Shown here: piece after piece, positions 9,314 through 18,368 of the stretch
How positions within the stretch are numbered: the stretch's first letter is position 1
How the letters are laid out: every line of letters starts with the position of its first letter
NCBI RefSeq assembly: GCF_902459615.1
Contig: NZ_CABPSA010000007.1
Span: forward strand, 62,001 to 126,000
DNA from: Pandoraea commovens
GTDB lineage: Bacteria > Pseudomonadota > Gammaproteobacteria > Burkholderiales > Burkholderiaceae
Length of the DNA: 64,000 nucleotides
Direction of reading: 5' to 3'
Program-made: the position numbers and the translations under genes
The notes under the pieces: generated by a model
What the model was told of the DNA's origin: nothing
What the model saw: the letters and a program-made list of their open reading frames with translations, nothing else
The model's database searches: none

Positions 9314-11002
9314 CTAACGCGAAAACTGATGGGCGACGAAAACCACCGCCGGTCCCATGAGCGGCAGCAGCACGTTCGACAGGGCGTACGTCACCGTGTA
9401 CCCCACGACCGGCAATGCGCTGTTCGCGGTTTGCACCACTGCGCTAATGGCAGGCGTGCTTGCCTGCTGACCTGCGATGGCGCCGATCAGAATCGGGCCG
9501 TCGATGCGCAGCAACTTGTGACCCACCCACAGCGACACGAGCGCCGGAATGAGCGAAACGCAGATCCCCACGACCGGCAGCGCCATGCCGTGTTCGCGCA
9601 GCAGCACCGCCGCCTGCGGCCCGGCCGACAGGCCGACGCACACCACGAACACCGCCAGCCCAAGGTCTTTGAGCAATTCGTAAGCGGCCGACGGGAACGT
9701 GCCCCACGTCGGCCGACGCGACAGCAGCCAACCGCTCGCCAGCCCCGAAACCAGCGCGCCGCCGCCCGAACCGAGCGTCATCGGTGCGCCGCCGATATGC
9801 ACCGACAAGTGTCCGATGCAAAGGCCGACGATCAGCGCGAGGCCCACGAAAACAAGGCTCGTCTTATTGCCGTACGGCACGGCTTTGCCCATCACGGCAC
9901 CCGCGCGTTCGACGTCTTCTTGCAGGCCTTGCAACGTCACCACGTCGCCGCGTTGCAGCGGAATTTTGTTGAGCGACGGCAACTGCATGCCCATGCGTTT
10001 GACGGATTTGACGAACACGCCGTGGCGCAGCTCCACAGGCGCTTCGCGTCGCAGATCGGCAACGGTGCGCCCTTCGGCTTCCTTGTTCGTCATGATGAAA
10101 TCGCGCTCCACCAGCACGATGTCGCTCGTCTCGGTGCCCGCGACTTCCGGGCCGATGAGCGCGTGCGCGTCGAGCATGGCGTCGCGGCGGCCAACGAGCA
10201 GCAGTTCGTCGTTGGGTTCCAACGTGAGGTTCTGAGCAACGGCCACTTGCGTCGCGGCGCGGCGCACCCGTTCGATCGCGACACGCCCGTCCAGCGCGGC
10301 TTCGAGCGCGGCGACGGTGAGTCCGGGGTGCGCTACGCGATAGCTGCGCCCGACGAGATCGGGCGCGGCCGGGGCGCCGAGTTCCTCACCGTTCTCGTCC
10401 TCCATCTCCTTGGCCAGACGTGCACTGTCGGCTTTCAGATCGATGCCGAGCAAACGCGGGGCGAGCAGATTGGTGAACAGGACGATGGTGATGAGGCCGA
10501 ACACGTAAGTGAGCGTGTAAGCCGTGACGACGTTGGCCTGCCAGGCCTTGAAGGCTTCTGGATCGAGCCCGAGGCGTCCCAGCGCTTCGATGGCCGTGCC
10601 GACCATCGCCGATTCCGTTGCCGCACCGGCCGCCAGACCACCCGCCGTGCCCGGATCGAGACTGAGGAATTTCACGGCCAGCATGACGATGCCGAACACG
10701 AACACCACTTCGATGATGGAGAGCACGCCGAAGCGCAGGCCGCGCAGGTTCAGGTTCTCAACGAACTGGGGACCGGCAGAAAAGCCCATCGCAAAGATGA
10801 ACAGCGCAAAGGCGAAATCTTTGAGCGAGCCTTCGACCATGCAGCCGGTCTGTCCCACGAGCAATGCGACAAGCAGCGCGCCGCACACGCCACCGAGCTG
10901 AATAGGGCCGAACTTGATTCGCCCGAGCAGTTGACCCAGGACGACGCAGACGAACACGGTGATCAACGGCACAGCATCGAACAGCGGAACTGAACACTGC
11001 AT
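9314..11002 (-). CDS. aspT: Second aspartate:alanine antiporter paralogue
   Basis: This 562-residue protein is built like its downstream neighbour: an N-terminal membrane half, two RCK_C-type regulatory domains around residues 205-375, and a C-terminal membrane half. It carries the equivalent motifs (AGGLAAGAATESAMVGTA and AGQQASTPAISAV). The two copies are clearly diverged, so this is not a recent duplication. I chose the ATG at 11002 because AGGAG precedes it by 7 bases. As first gene of the aspT-aspT-asdA unit it should receive the promoter. Possible reasons for two copies are heteromeric transport, different exchange partners (some family members exchange succinate or other dicarboxylates) or different affinity. 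Confidence 0.88.
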   Translation of the reverse strand: MQCSVPLFDAVPLITVFVCVVLGQLLGRIKFGPIQLGGVCGALLVALLVGQTGCMVEGSLKDFAFALFIFAMGFSAGPQFVENLNLRGLRFGVLSIIEVVFVFGIVMLAVKFLSLDPGTAGGLAAGAATESAMVGTAIEALGRLGLDPEAFKAWQANVVTAYTLTYVFGLITIVLFTNLLAPRLLGIDLKADSARLAKEMEDENGEELGAPAAPDLVGRSYRVAHPGLTVAALEAALDGRVAIERVRRAATQVAVAQNLTLEPNDELLLVGRRDAMLDAHALIGPEVAGTETSDIVLVERDFIMTNKEAEGRTVADLRREAPVELRHGVFVKSVKRMGMQLPSLNKIPLQRGDVVTLQGLQEDVERAGAVMGKAVPYGNKTSLVFVGLALIVGLCIGHLSVHIGGAPMTLGSGGGALVSGLASGWLLSRRPTWGTFPSAAYELLKDLGLAVFVVCVGLSAGPQAAVLLREHGMALPVVGICVSLIPALVSLWVGHKLLRIDGPILIGAIAGQQASTPAISAVVQTANSALPVVGYTVTYALSNVLLPLMGPAVVFVAHQFSR

Positions 11003-11473
11003 ACAGGCTCCTGCCACATGTCGCGCTTCGGCGACGGGCTACCGCACTTGGCGGCCTACGTCCGGCATACGAGACTTCGGAAAACGACAGATCGTCGCGG
11101 CATCAGCCACGCCAATCGAGAGACAGCAGACCGTGTATCGGTCGTACGTTTTGCACCTGTGCGGGAACCGCCAGGCGTTTATGTAGGGAAGGCGCACACG
11201 GCGCACTTATTACCTGTGAAAGTTGCACGATCGTCGCGCAATCAGGTAGCACAAGTAATTAAAATTACGCTATCTGCGACTGTTCCGCATTTCGAGGCGA
11301 CGCGGTGTGGGCATAGTGTTGTTCAACGTTCCGGACGTGTCAACAGGTTTCGCGTAAGGTCTCCACCTTGTGCGCGTCAAGCCCACAATTCCACTCACTA
11401 TGTCGGAATCCTGATTAATAGTCGACGAACGTCGGCCACACGGCATGACGTCGTGGGACGATAGATGAGGGCG
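11003..11473. other. 471-bp gene-free region upstream of the aspT-asdA operon
   Basis: I see no credible gene here on either strand. The interval must hold the promoter of the minus-strand aspT-aspT-asdA unit. The clearest structure is the AT-rich palindrome described separately at 11255-11268. Confidence 0.5.
11255..11268. promoter_or_regulatory. Perfect AT-rich palindrome, possible operator for the aspT operon
   Basis: GTAATT (11255-11260) and AATTAC (11263-11268) form a perfect 14-bp dyad with a central AA. It stands out in otherwise GC-rich DNA, 253 bp upstream of the first aspT start. The binding protein is unknown. Confidence 0.35.
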
Positions 11474-11830
11474 TTACTTCGGTGCGCGGATTTCGTGGAT
11501 GGTGCCCGGCCCCCAGCCGGTGGCGTCCCACTTGCCGTCGCGCAGCGTCCATTCATGGACACCGGTCTCTTCCCAGTGCGGCGGGGTGTAGCGCATGCCG
11601 GGGCGCTTGGCTTCCATGTGTCCGTCCACCCAGTCGTAGCGGCCGTCCTTCCATTGCCAGTAGCCCGGCACCCAGAACTCGCCGTTGGGCGCGGCGTGCG
11701 GATCTTCGAAGCGCGGCGGCGGCGGGCCGCGTTGCAGCGTCACGTCGGCCAGCGCAGGCAGGCTTGCCAGACATAGTGCGGCCACCAAAGCATAACGTCT
11801 ATGAGGGCGATGTGCGACGAGGAAGGTCAT
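11474..11830 (-). CDS. YXWGXW-repeat periplasmic protein
   Basis: The product is 118 residues from the ATG at 11830. I chose this start because it gives a clean signal peptide (basic start, hydrophobic LVAALCLASLPALA, then cleavage before DVTL). An upstream in-frame ATG at 11875 is possible, and neither start has a good ribosome-binding site. The mature part is rich in Trp, Tyr and Pro, with tandem WVPGYWQWKDGRYDWVDGH-type segments typical of the YXWGXW repeat family common in Burkholderiales. The molecular role of this family is not established; it is exported and probably structural or envelope-associated. The gene stands alone. Confidence 0.7.
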   Translation of the reverse strand: MTFLVAHRPHRRYALVAALCLASLPALADVTLQRGPPPPRFEDPHAAPNGEFWVPGYWQWKDGRYDWVDGHMEAKRPGMRYTPPHWEETGVHEWTLRDGKWDATGWGPGTIHEIRAPK

Positions 11831-12060
11831 GACGGACGTGACGGGCGAGACGATTGAAAGCGACGAGGACGACATGCGCAGACTTTCAGTGAAGACAGAG
11901 AAGTGGCACATTGTACCGTCCGCTTACCCGCATCATCAGTCCACATCGCGCGCGATGTGCGTCATAACGTCACGAAACCTTATAATCGGCGCACTCACAA
12001 CCTGCCGCCTCGTGCGGATTCCGACGGTGCCGCCATGAACGGCTGCCGCAACGCTCACTC

Positions 12061-13392
12061 ATGAACCCTGCCCCTGCGGCCGCCGGTCACCGGCAATTGC
12101 TTCGTCTGGCGGTGCCGATCGTGCTCGCCAATCTCACCCAGCCCTTGCTCTCGGCCGTGGACACCGCCGTGGCCGGTCATTTGCCAGGCCCGACGTATCT
12201 AGGCGGTGTCGCGCTCGGCGGACTGCTGCTGAACCTGATCTTCTGGGGATTCTCGTTCCTGCGCATGGGCACGACCGGTCTCGCGGCGCAGGCCTTCGGC
12301 GCGCAAGATGCACCACGGCTTCGCGACACACTCGCCCGTGCGCTGGCGCTGGCCTTCTCCATCGGCGCGGTGTTGCTCGTGTTACGCGTGCCGCTGGTGT
12401 CGCTGGGCGTCTCGTGGCTCGGCGGCAGCGAGCAAGTGCAGGCGCTGGCACGAGAGTACGCGAGCATCCGTATCCTCGCTGCCCCCTTCGCGCTTGGCAA
12501 TTACGTGGTGCTGGGCTATTTGCTCGCGTGTCAGCGTGTGCGTCAGGGACTGGCGGTGCAGGTGTTCATCAATGTGGTGAACATCGTCGCCGTGCTCGCG
12601 TTCGTTCGCGGCTTCGGCTGGGGGGTCGCGGGCATTGCATGGGCGACGGCGCTGGCCGATCTGCTCGGTTTCGTGCTCGGAGCGTGGCTGCTCTGGCTTG
12701 CGCGCACGCCCAATCTGCCGCCGCTACGGGTGGCCACGCTCGTCGAGCGCGCAGCGCTCTGGCGTTTGCTGCGCCTGAATCTCGACATCTTCCTGCGCAC
12801 GCTGTTTCTGCAACTCGCGTTCGCGTGGTTTGCCCGCGTGGGAGCGCGTCTGGGCGACACCACGCTTGCCGCTAACGCCCTGCTGCTGAACTTCCAGACG
12901 TTCATGGCTTATGGCCTCGACGGCTTCGCGCATGCCGCCGAAGCCCTCGTCGGCGCCTACATCGGGGCACGACAACGACAGGCGCTGTTGCACGCGATCC
13001 GACTCTCTCTGGGATGGGCGCTCGGGTGCGCCGTGGCGTTCGCGCTCGTCTACGCGATGGTAGGCGGCGTCATCATCGACGCGCTCACCGATCAGGCGAC
13101 GCTACGTGAAACCGCACGCGAATTCCTGCCGTGGGCGGTGCTCTCGCCTATCGTCGCCGTCTGGTGTTTTCAGTTGGATGGCGTCTTCATCGGCGCAACG
13201 CGTACACGCGAATTGCTCACGTCGTCGCTGATCGGTCTGCTGGTGTTTGGCACGGTAATGCCCTTCACGATTGAGGCGTGGGGCAATCACGGCTTGTGGG
13301 TCGCGCTGATGGCATTCCTCGCCACGCGCGGCATCGTGCTTGGCGTGCTGCTGCCGCGCATCTGGCGCGGCATGCCTCGTCAGGCGGCTTAA
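12061..13392 (+). CDS. MATE-family efflux transporter (DinF-like)
   Basis: This 443-residue inner-membrane protein has about twelve membrane segments and the two-fold MATE architecture. The N-terminal segment contains LAVPIVLANLTQPLLSAVDT, the family's first helix, with the conserved Pro and Asp of the DinF branch. MATE proteins of this branch export cationic drugs or metabolites using a proton or sodium gradient. Start 12061 gives full family length; no clear ribosome-binding site precedes it. It is convergent with the HisN-type phosphatase gene, 65 bp away. The substrate is not evident. Confidence 0.88.
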   Translation: MNPAPAAAGHRQLLRLAVPIVLANLTQPLLSAVDTAVAGHLPGPTYLGGVALGGLLLNLIFWGFSFLRMGTTGLAAQAFGAQDAPRLRDTLARALALAFSIGAVLLVLRVPLVSLGVSWLGGSEQVQALAREYASIRILAAPFALGNYVVLGYLLACQRVRQGLAVQVFINVVNIVAVLAFVRGFGWGVAGIAWATALADLLGFVLGAWLLWLARTPNLPPLRVATLVERAALWRLLRLNLDIFLRTLFLQLAFAWFARVGARLGDTTLAANALLLNFQTFMAYGLDGFAHAAEALVGAYIGARQRQALLHAIRLSLGWALGCAVAFALVYAMVGGVIIDALTDQATLRETAREFLPWAVLSPIVAVWCFQLDGVFIGATRTRELLTSSLIGLLVFGTVMPFTIEAWGNHGLWVALMAFLATRGIVLGVLLPRIWRGMPRQAA

Positions 13393-13457
13393 TTCGGATG
13401 ATCTGAAGGGGACGGGCTTGCGTGGCTCGTCCATTCACCGCATGGCCAACTGCGGCC

Positions 13458-14255
13458 TCAGCCGCGAATGCAAGCCAGCGCCGCCGCGTGCAGCTCGGCG
13501 TTGGCGGCCGCCAGCACCTGCCCCTGCGACGTGAGCGTCAGCGGCTTGCCTTCCCAATCGGTAATGACACCACCGGCCGCCTCGACCACAGGCGCTACGG
13601 CCAGATAATCGTACGTCTGCAAGCCCGCTTCCATCACCAGTTCGATGTGCCCGCTCGCGAGTAGCCCGTAGGCGTAGCAATCGCCACCGAAACGACGACG
13701 GCTGACGGCCTTCGTCAGGCGTTCGAACCGGGCATACTCCGCCGCATCGAAAATGTCGGGCGACGTGGCATAGACGGTCGCGTCGGCCAGCGTGGTGACC
13801 GGGCTCGTCGCGCACAGCTCGCCACCGAAGCGCGCTTCACGCACGCCCGCAGCGGCGTCGTTCACACCCACCCATCGCTCGCCTGTGGCAGGCATATCGA
13901 TCACGCCGACGACCGGGTTGCCGTTTTGCAGCAACGCAAGCAATGTGCCCCACAGCGGATGGCCCGTGATGAAGCTGCGCGTGCCGTCGATCGGGTCGAC
14001 CGACCAGACGAACTCGGCGTCCACACCGGTTTTACCGAACTCCTCGCCCCAGATGCCGTGCGACGGATAGCGTGCGGCGATCTTCTCGCGCAGCGCTGTC
14101 TCGACTTCGCGGTCGGCAATCGTGACGGGGCTTTCGTCAGCCTTGTCGTCGACCGCGAGACGACGGCGGAACCAGCCCATCGACAGCGGGCGGACGGCGT
14201 CGGCAAGCGAGGCGGCGAACGCCGCATATTCGGCAACAGCGGGAACGGACGACAT
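13458..14255 (-). CDS. hisN: Inositol-monophosphatase-family histidinol-phosphatase (HisN type)
   Basis: The 265-residue enzyme belongs to the Mg-dependent inositol monophosphatase superfamily. Metal-binding motifs are present: GEEFG (about residues 68-72), WSVDPIDGTRSFITGHP, and the C-terminal TYDYLAVAPVVEAAGG with the catalytic Asp. The sequence fits the HisN subgroup that dephosphorylates L-histidinol phosphate, but inositol or nucleotide phosphates cannot be excluded from sequence alone, and no other his genes are nearby. The ATG at 14255 is preceded by AGGAG with good spacing; the frame is open upstream, but that extension is not family-like. Confidence 0.8.
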   Translation of the reverse strand: MSSVPAVAEYAAFAASLADAVRPLSMGWFRRRLAVDDKADESPVTIADREVETALREKIAARYPSHGIWGEEFGKTGVDAEFVWSVDPIDGTRSFITGHPLWGTLLALLQNGNPVVGVIDMPATGERWVGVNDAAAGVREARFGGELCATSPVTTLADATVYATSPDIFDAAEYARFERLTKAVSRRRFGGDCYAYGLLASGHIELVMEAGLQTYDYLAVAPVVEAAGGVITDWEGKPLTLTSQGQVLAAANAELHAAALACIRG

Positions 14256-14457
14256 GCACGAATCTCCTGCGAAGGTGCCGCACGATGCGGCAAATGGTGA
14301 AATCACTCGGTGAATCGCGATGATACGCGCTCGCCGGTGACGCGGCGACGACATTCGGCGCGTAAATATATCTGGCGGCCCGTGCGCCGGGAGTGCCCAA
14401 TACTGGTGCAAATTTGCTATGCTCGCGGCCTGATTTGCCCCCTCTCACAGGACTCCC

Positions 14458-15375
14458 ATGCTTTCCGGTCGCGGCGTGATGCTTTCCGTATCGGCGTCGG
14501 TCATGTTTTCCGTTATGCCCGCGCTCGTGGCGCAATTGTCGCCCCTCTCGGGACTGGACGTCTTTGCATGGCGCATCCTGCTCACCCTGCCCGGCACGCT
14601 GGTCATCGTCACGGCGTTGCGTCGCTGGGAAATCGTCGGCAGCACGTTCTCACACGTCTTTCACCGCCCTGCGCTGCTCGGCGCGGTCCTTTTGTGCGCC
14701 GCGATGTTGGGCGTCCAGCTCTGGCTGTTCGTCTGGGCACCGCTGCAACAGCGCATGCTCGACGCCTCGCTCGGTTACTTCCTGCTGCCGCTCACGATGG
14801 TGCTGGCGGGTCGCACCGTCTACAAGGAGCGCCTGAGCCCCTTGCAGACAGCTGCCGTCGTCTTCGCCGCGCTCGGGGTCGCGCATGAACTCTGGGCGAC
14901 GCGGGCACTGTCCTGGGTGACGGCCGTCATCATGTTCGGCTACCCGCCCTACTTCCTGCTGCGCCGCCGCCTGCATCTGGACGCCCTGAGCGGCTTCATT
15001 CTGGAGATGCTCGCGATGGCGCCGGTCGCCATCTTTCTGGTCTGGCACGCGTGGGGGCAAAACGCGCCGGTACTCGCCGAGCCGCGCTTCTGGTTCTGGC
15101 TGCCCGCGCTGGGTCTGCTCAGCGCGAGCGCGCTCGCAAGCACATTCGCTGCCGCACGCGTGTTGCCTATCGGGCTTTACGGCATTCTGGGCTACGTGGA
15201 GCCGGTGCTGCTGTTCGCTGTGTCGATCACGTTGTTGGGTGAGCCCTTCACCGAACGCGGGCTCTGGACGTACGTGGCGATCTGGATCGGCGTGGCGCTC
15301 ATCGTGTTCGACAGCGTGCGCACGCTGCGCCGCCAACGGTTGCTCCGTCCCGCAGAAGAGACGGCACCGCTGTAA
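14458..15375 (+). CDS. rarD: RarD-like EamA-family transporter
   Basis: This 305-residue protein has ten predicted membrane helices and resembles RarD. The first helices (SASVMFSVMPALVAQLSPLS followed by FAWRIL) show the Arg typical of the family. It also has FVWAPLQQRMLDASLGYFL and, in the second half, GLYGILGYVEPVLLFAVSI, a clear RarD signature. RarD-type proteins export unknown metabolites. The ATG at 14458 follows AGGACTCCC. It lies 202 bp from the divergent hisN and just upstream of a small lipoprotein gene. Confidence 0.85.
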   Translation: MLSGRGVMLSVSASVMFSVMPALVAQLSPLSGLDVFAWRILLTLPGTLVIVTALRRWEIVGSTFSHVFHRPALLGAVLLCAAMLGVQLWLFVWAPLQQRMLDASLGYFLLPLTMVLAGRTVYKERLSPLQTAAVVFAALGVAHELWATRALSWVTAVIMFGYPPYFLLRRRLHLDALSGFILEMLAMAPVAIFLVWHAWGQNAPVLAEPRFWFWLPALGLLSASALASTFAAARVLPIGLYGILGYVEPVLLFAVSITLLGEPFTERGLWTYVAIWIGVALIVFDSVRTLRRQRLLRPAEETAPL

Positions 15376-15470
15376 GACTCGCTGTGGGGCTGGCTGCGGG
15401 TTGTTGGTTACGACGTCATGCAAGGCAACATCGGCGCGTTATACTCGCGCAAGCTTGTACGACAACGACT

Positions 15471-15725
15471 ATGAAAAATCTCGCCAGAACCGCCATTCTG
15501 CTTTCCTCGGGGCTTCTCACGGTGACGCTGTCCGCCTGCGGCACGTCTGCACCGCTATTCACTTCCGACGGACGCGCCACGCAGCAAATCCAGTGCTCTG
15601 CCACCAATTCGGGCGACTGCGACCAGCGCGCCCGTACACAGTGCGCGCAAAAGGGGTACGACATCCTCACGCGAGATGTGAACGGTGGCGTCGCCAATCT
15701 CGTGATCGCCTGTCATCCGAGCTAA
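15471..15725 (+). CDS. Small cysteine-containing lipoprotein
   Basis: The 84-residue product starts at the ATG at 15471, has a short basic start (MKNLARTAI), a hydrophobic stretch and a lipobox LSAC, so it should be a lipoprotein. The mature part has further Cys residues (IQCSATNSGDCD, RTQCAQKGY, VIACHPS), suggesting two disulphides. Short lipoproteins with this Cys-rich layout are widespread in Burkholderiaceae and have no assigned role. The gene sits 95 bp after the RarD-like gene on the same strand and might be co-transcribed. Confidence 0.72.
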   Translation: MKNLARTAILLSSGLLTVTLSACGTSAPLFTSDGRATQQIQCSATNSGDCDQRARTQCAQKGYDILTRDVNGGVANLVIACHPS

Positions 15726-15937
15726 GCGCACCTCTCACAGCGCGCGTCTCACTCACGTTTCGACTGCTGGCACCGCGCCTCACCCAGGCGCGCGCCAGCT
15801 GTTCGCATTCCGATGGGTTATTGCGCGCGGTCAAAGTCCCTCCCCGGGTCTGGGATGACTTTCAGGACACGCGGTGCGAGAATGGTATGCGTTTTCCCAA
15901 TTGCCGCACGCATTTTCAGCCCCAAGAGGACACCATC

Positions 15938-16399
15938 ATGTACGAACGCATTCTGGTTTCGATCGACGGCAGCACGCCCTCGAACCGCGCCATCGACGAA
16001 GCGGTCAAACTCGTTGCACTCAGCCAGGGCAAGATTCGCCTGGTCTCGGTCGTGCCGTCCCTCGCCAACGCCTACGCCGCCGGTGCCTACAGCGGCTTCG
16101 TGCCCCTGGAGAGCCAGGAGTCGTTCGAGAAGGAAACGGACGAGATTCTGGCAAACGCCAAGACCGAACTGCAAAAGCGCGGCGTCGATGCCGAGACGAA
16201 GATGATCACGCTCGAAGCGGGCACCGACGAGATCGCCGACGCCGTGCTGCGTGAAGCGCAAGAATGGAACGCCGATGTCATCGTGCTCGGCACGCATGGA
16301 CGTCGCGGCATCAACCGTCTGCTGCTGGGCAGCGTGGCCGAAACGCTGCTGCGCATCACCACGGTGCCGGTGCTGCTGGTCAAGGCCGCCGACAAATAA
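15938..16399 (+). CDS. Universal stress protein, UspA family
   Basis: This 153-residue cytoplasmic protein is a single Usp domain. It begins YERILVSIDGS and ends with the ATP-binding type signature GTHGRRGINRLLLGSVAETLLR followed by VPVLLV, so nucleotide binding is likely. I chose the ATG at 15938 because homology starts there and AAGAGGAC precedes it; the frame remains open far upstream without family similarity. It appears to be monocistronic, with an intrinsic terminator about 105 bp downstream. Confidence 0.9.
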   Translation: MYERILVSIDGSTPSNRAIDEAVKLVALSQGKIRLVSVVPSLANAYAAGAYSGFVPLESQESFEKETDEILANAKTELQKRGVDAETKMITLEAGTDEIADAVLREAQEWNADVIVLGTHGRRGINRLLLGSVAETLLRITTVPVLLVKAADK

Positions 16400-16502
16400 C
16401 TTCGAAAACGCTTCGCCCCTCGCGCTAACGTCCGCCCTTCCGGCTCGTTGAACGGAGTCCGGAAAGGTCGCTACGTCAGGCGAAGATAGGTCGGACGACA
16501 AG

Positions 16503-16530
16503 ACGGCACGCTCTTCCGCGTGCCGTTTTG
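16503..16530 (+). terminator. Intrinsic terminator downstream of the universal stress gene
   Basis: ACGGCACGC (16503-16511) pairs with GCGTGCCGT (16518-16526), a 9-bp perfect stem with loop TCTTCC, followed by TTTGCTTT. It points along the plus strand and lies 103 bp after the stop of the universal stress gene and just before the end of the convergent ABC operon. Confidence 0.78.
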
Positions 16531-16545
16531 CTTTCAGCGCGGGTC

Positions 16546-17448
16546 TTAGCGAATACCCGCACGCATGAACGACTGTACGAACTGGCGCTGAAACAGCAGG
16601 AATGCGATGAACAGCGGTGCAGCGGTCATGAGCGTTGCGGCGGTGATCAACGACCAGTCGATGCCCTGATCCGTCGCCGCAAAGACCTGCAAGCCGACCG
16701 TCAGCGGGCGCGTCTCCACCGAGTTCGTCACGATCAGCGGCCACAGGAAGTTGTTCCAGTGGTGACTGATCGACACCAGCGCATACGCCACGTACACCGG
16801 CCGTGCGAGCGGCACGTACACGCGCCACAGCACCTGCCACGCGTTAGCGCCCTCCACGCGGGCCGCATCGTCCAGCTCGCGCGGCACCGTCTTGAACGCT
16901 TGCCGCAGCAAGAAGATACCGAATGCCGACGCGAAGTACGGCAGCGCAATGCCCAGAATCGTATCGCGCAGCCCCATCCAGGCGATGGTGCGGTAGTTCT
17001 CGACGATCAGCACGTCCGGCATGACCATCAGTTGCAGCAGCACGATCATGAACGCCACTTCGCTGCCCCGGAACGTGAAGCGTGCGAACGCGTATGCAGC
17101 CAGCGTGGCGAGTACGATCTGCGCCGCGAGAATCACCGTCACCAGCACGAACGTATTGATGAGATATCGCCCGAACGGCGCCGCCTGCCACGCGTGAACG
17201 AAGTTCTCCAGTGTGAGCGGTGCGTCGAGCACGAAGCGCGTGGCGTAGGCCGACGGATGGATCGCGCTCCAGACGCCATAGAGCAGCGGCAGCAGCCAGA
17301 GCAGGCCGAGCAGCCATGCACCGGTCACGTCGAGCAGGTTAGCGTGTCCCGTCGCGCAGAAGGCAGGAAGCGACGCAGACGCTTTGCCCGCACGGGCGGA
17401 TGCGTCCGACGCCCCCGCAGCGGAAGAGGGATTGGCAGAGGTCGTCAT
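16546..17448 (-). CDS. ABC transporter inner-membrane permease (UgpE/MalG type)
   Basis: The 300-residue permease belongs to the CUT1 family. After an unusual Ala/Ser-rich N-terminal extension of about 35 residues come six membrane segments. The conserved EAA-type loop appears as DDAARVEGANAWQVLWRVYVPLARP, split here into its DDAARVEG and WRVYVPLARP parts. The family pattern TFRGSEVAFMIVLLQLMV is also visible. The ATG at 17448 overlaps the stop of the upstream permease gene in an ATGA arrangement, indicating translational coupling. The operon order on the minus strand is ATPase, binding protein, permease, permease. Confidence 0.88.
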   Translation of the reverse strand: MTTSANPSSAAGASDASARAGKASASLPAFCATGHANLLDVTGAWLLGLLWLLPLLYGVWSAIHPSAYATRFVLDAPLTLENFVHAWQAAPFGRYLINTFVLVTVILAAQIVLATLAAYAFARFTFRGSEVAFMIVLLQLMVMPDVLIVENYRTIAWMGLRDTILGIALPYFASAFGIFLLRQAFKTVPRELDDAARVEGANAWQVLWRVYVPLARPVYVAYALVSISHHWNNFLWPLIVTNSVETRPLTVGLQVFAATDQGIDWSLITAATLMTAAPLFIAFLLFQRQFVQSFMRAGIR

Positions 17449-18320
17449 TGGTAATGCGTACGTGAGTCGAGCAGACGGAATTTCACGAAAGCGACGATGG
17501 CGAGCAGCGTGAGCAGCACCACCGTGAGCGCCGCCGCGTACGACGTATCCCAGAAACTGAAAGCCACCTGATAGATGTAGTACAGCAGCAATTGCGTGGC
17601 GTTGTCGGGACCACCGCGCGTCATCACCACCACGTGATCGACCAGACGGAACGCGTTGATGAGCGCATTGATCACCACGAACACGGTCGTGGGCATCAGC
17701 AGCGGCCACTGCACGCGACGGAAGAACTGCCAGCGCGACGCCCCTTCGAGCGCTGCCGCTTCGGCGAGCGTCGGCGAGATCTGCTGCAACGCGGCGAGAT
17801 AGAAGATCATGAAGAAGCCCGCTTCCTTCCAGATCGTGACGACCATGAGCGCGGGCAGCGCGGTGCCCGGCTGTCCGAGCCAGTTGTGATCGCCCCAACC
17901 GAACGCTTGCGAGATCTGCGCGATGAGCCCGTACTGCGGCGTGTAGAAGAAGAGCCAGATGTTCGCGACAGCAATCATCGGCAAGATCGCGGGAGTGAAA
18001 TACGCCAGACGCAGCAGCGCGCGCCCGGGCACCTGACGATGCACCCATAGCGCCATGACGATCGACAGCACGATCGCCACGGGCACCGTGATCAGTGCGA
18101 ACAGCAGGTTATTGCGCAGCGCCTGCCAGAAGACGGGATCGTCGACGAGCGCCTGATAGTTCTCGGCGCCGACATACACGGACGATGCACCGGCGCGCGC
18201 CGTCGAGAACACGCTATGCCATAGCGTCGCAACGGCAGGATAGTGGGTGAAGGCAACCAGCAGCACCAGCGCCGGTAACAGCAGCAGCCAGGGCACCCAT
18301 GAGGCGGAAGAACGGTTCAT
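17445..18320 (-). CDS. ABC transporter inner-membrane permease (UgpA/MalF type)
   Basis: This 291-residue permease has six membrane helices and the EAA loop LAEAAALEGASRWQFFRRVQWP. It closely resembles UgpA-type proteins (a LLLLPALVLLVAFTHYPAV first helix and a GGPDNATQLLLYYIYQVAF segment near the end). It partners the downstream permease, with which it overlaps by 4 bp. The substrate is probably a sugar, polyol or glycerol phosphate derivative, judging only by family; no catabolic enzyme is adjacent to narrow it down. Confidence 0.9.
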   Translation of the reverse strand: MNRSSASWVPWLLLLPALVLLVAFTHYPAVATLWHSVFSTARAGASSVYVGAENYQALVDDPVFWQALRNNLLFALITVPVAIVLSIVMALWVHRQVPGRALLRLAYFTPAILPMIAVANIWLFFYTPQYGLIAQISQAFGWGDHNWLGQPGTALPALMVVTIWKEAGFFMIFYLAALQQISPTLAEAAALEGASRWQFFRRVQWPLLMPTTVFVVINALINAFRLVDHVVVMTRGGPDNATQLLLYYIYQVAFSFWDTSYAAALTVVLLTLLAIVAFVKFRLLDSRTHYQ

Positions 18321-18341
18321 CGTCGGTCCATCGGTTCAGCA

Positions 18342-18360
18342 CCCGGGGCCGGGCCCCGGG
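18342..18360. repeat. GC-rich hairpin between the binding-protein and permease genes
   Basis: CCCGGGGC (18342-18349) pairs with GCCCCGGG (18353-18360) around a 3-nt loop. It lies in the 48-bp gap between the binding-protein stop and the first permease start. There is no T-run, so it is more likely an mRNA-stabilising or partial-attenuation element, as seen between malE and malF, than a full terminator. Confidence 0.55.
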
Positions 18361-18368
18361 CTTCTACA

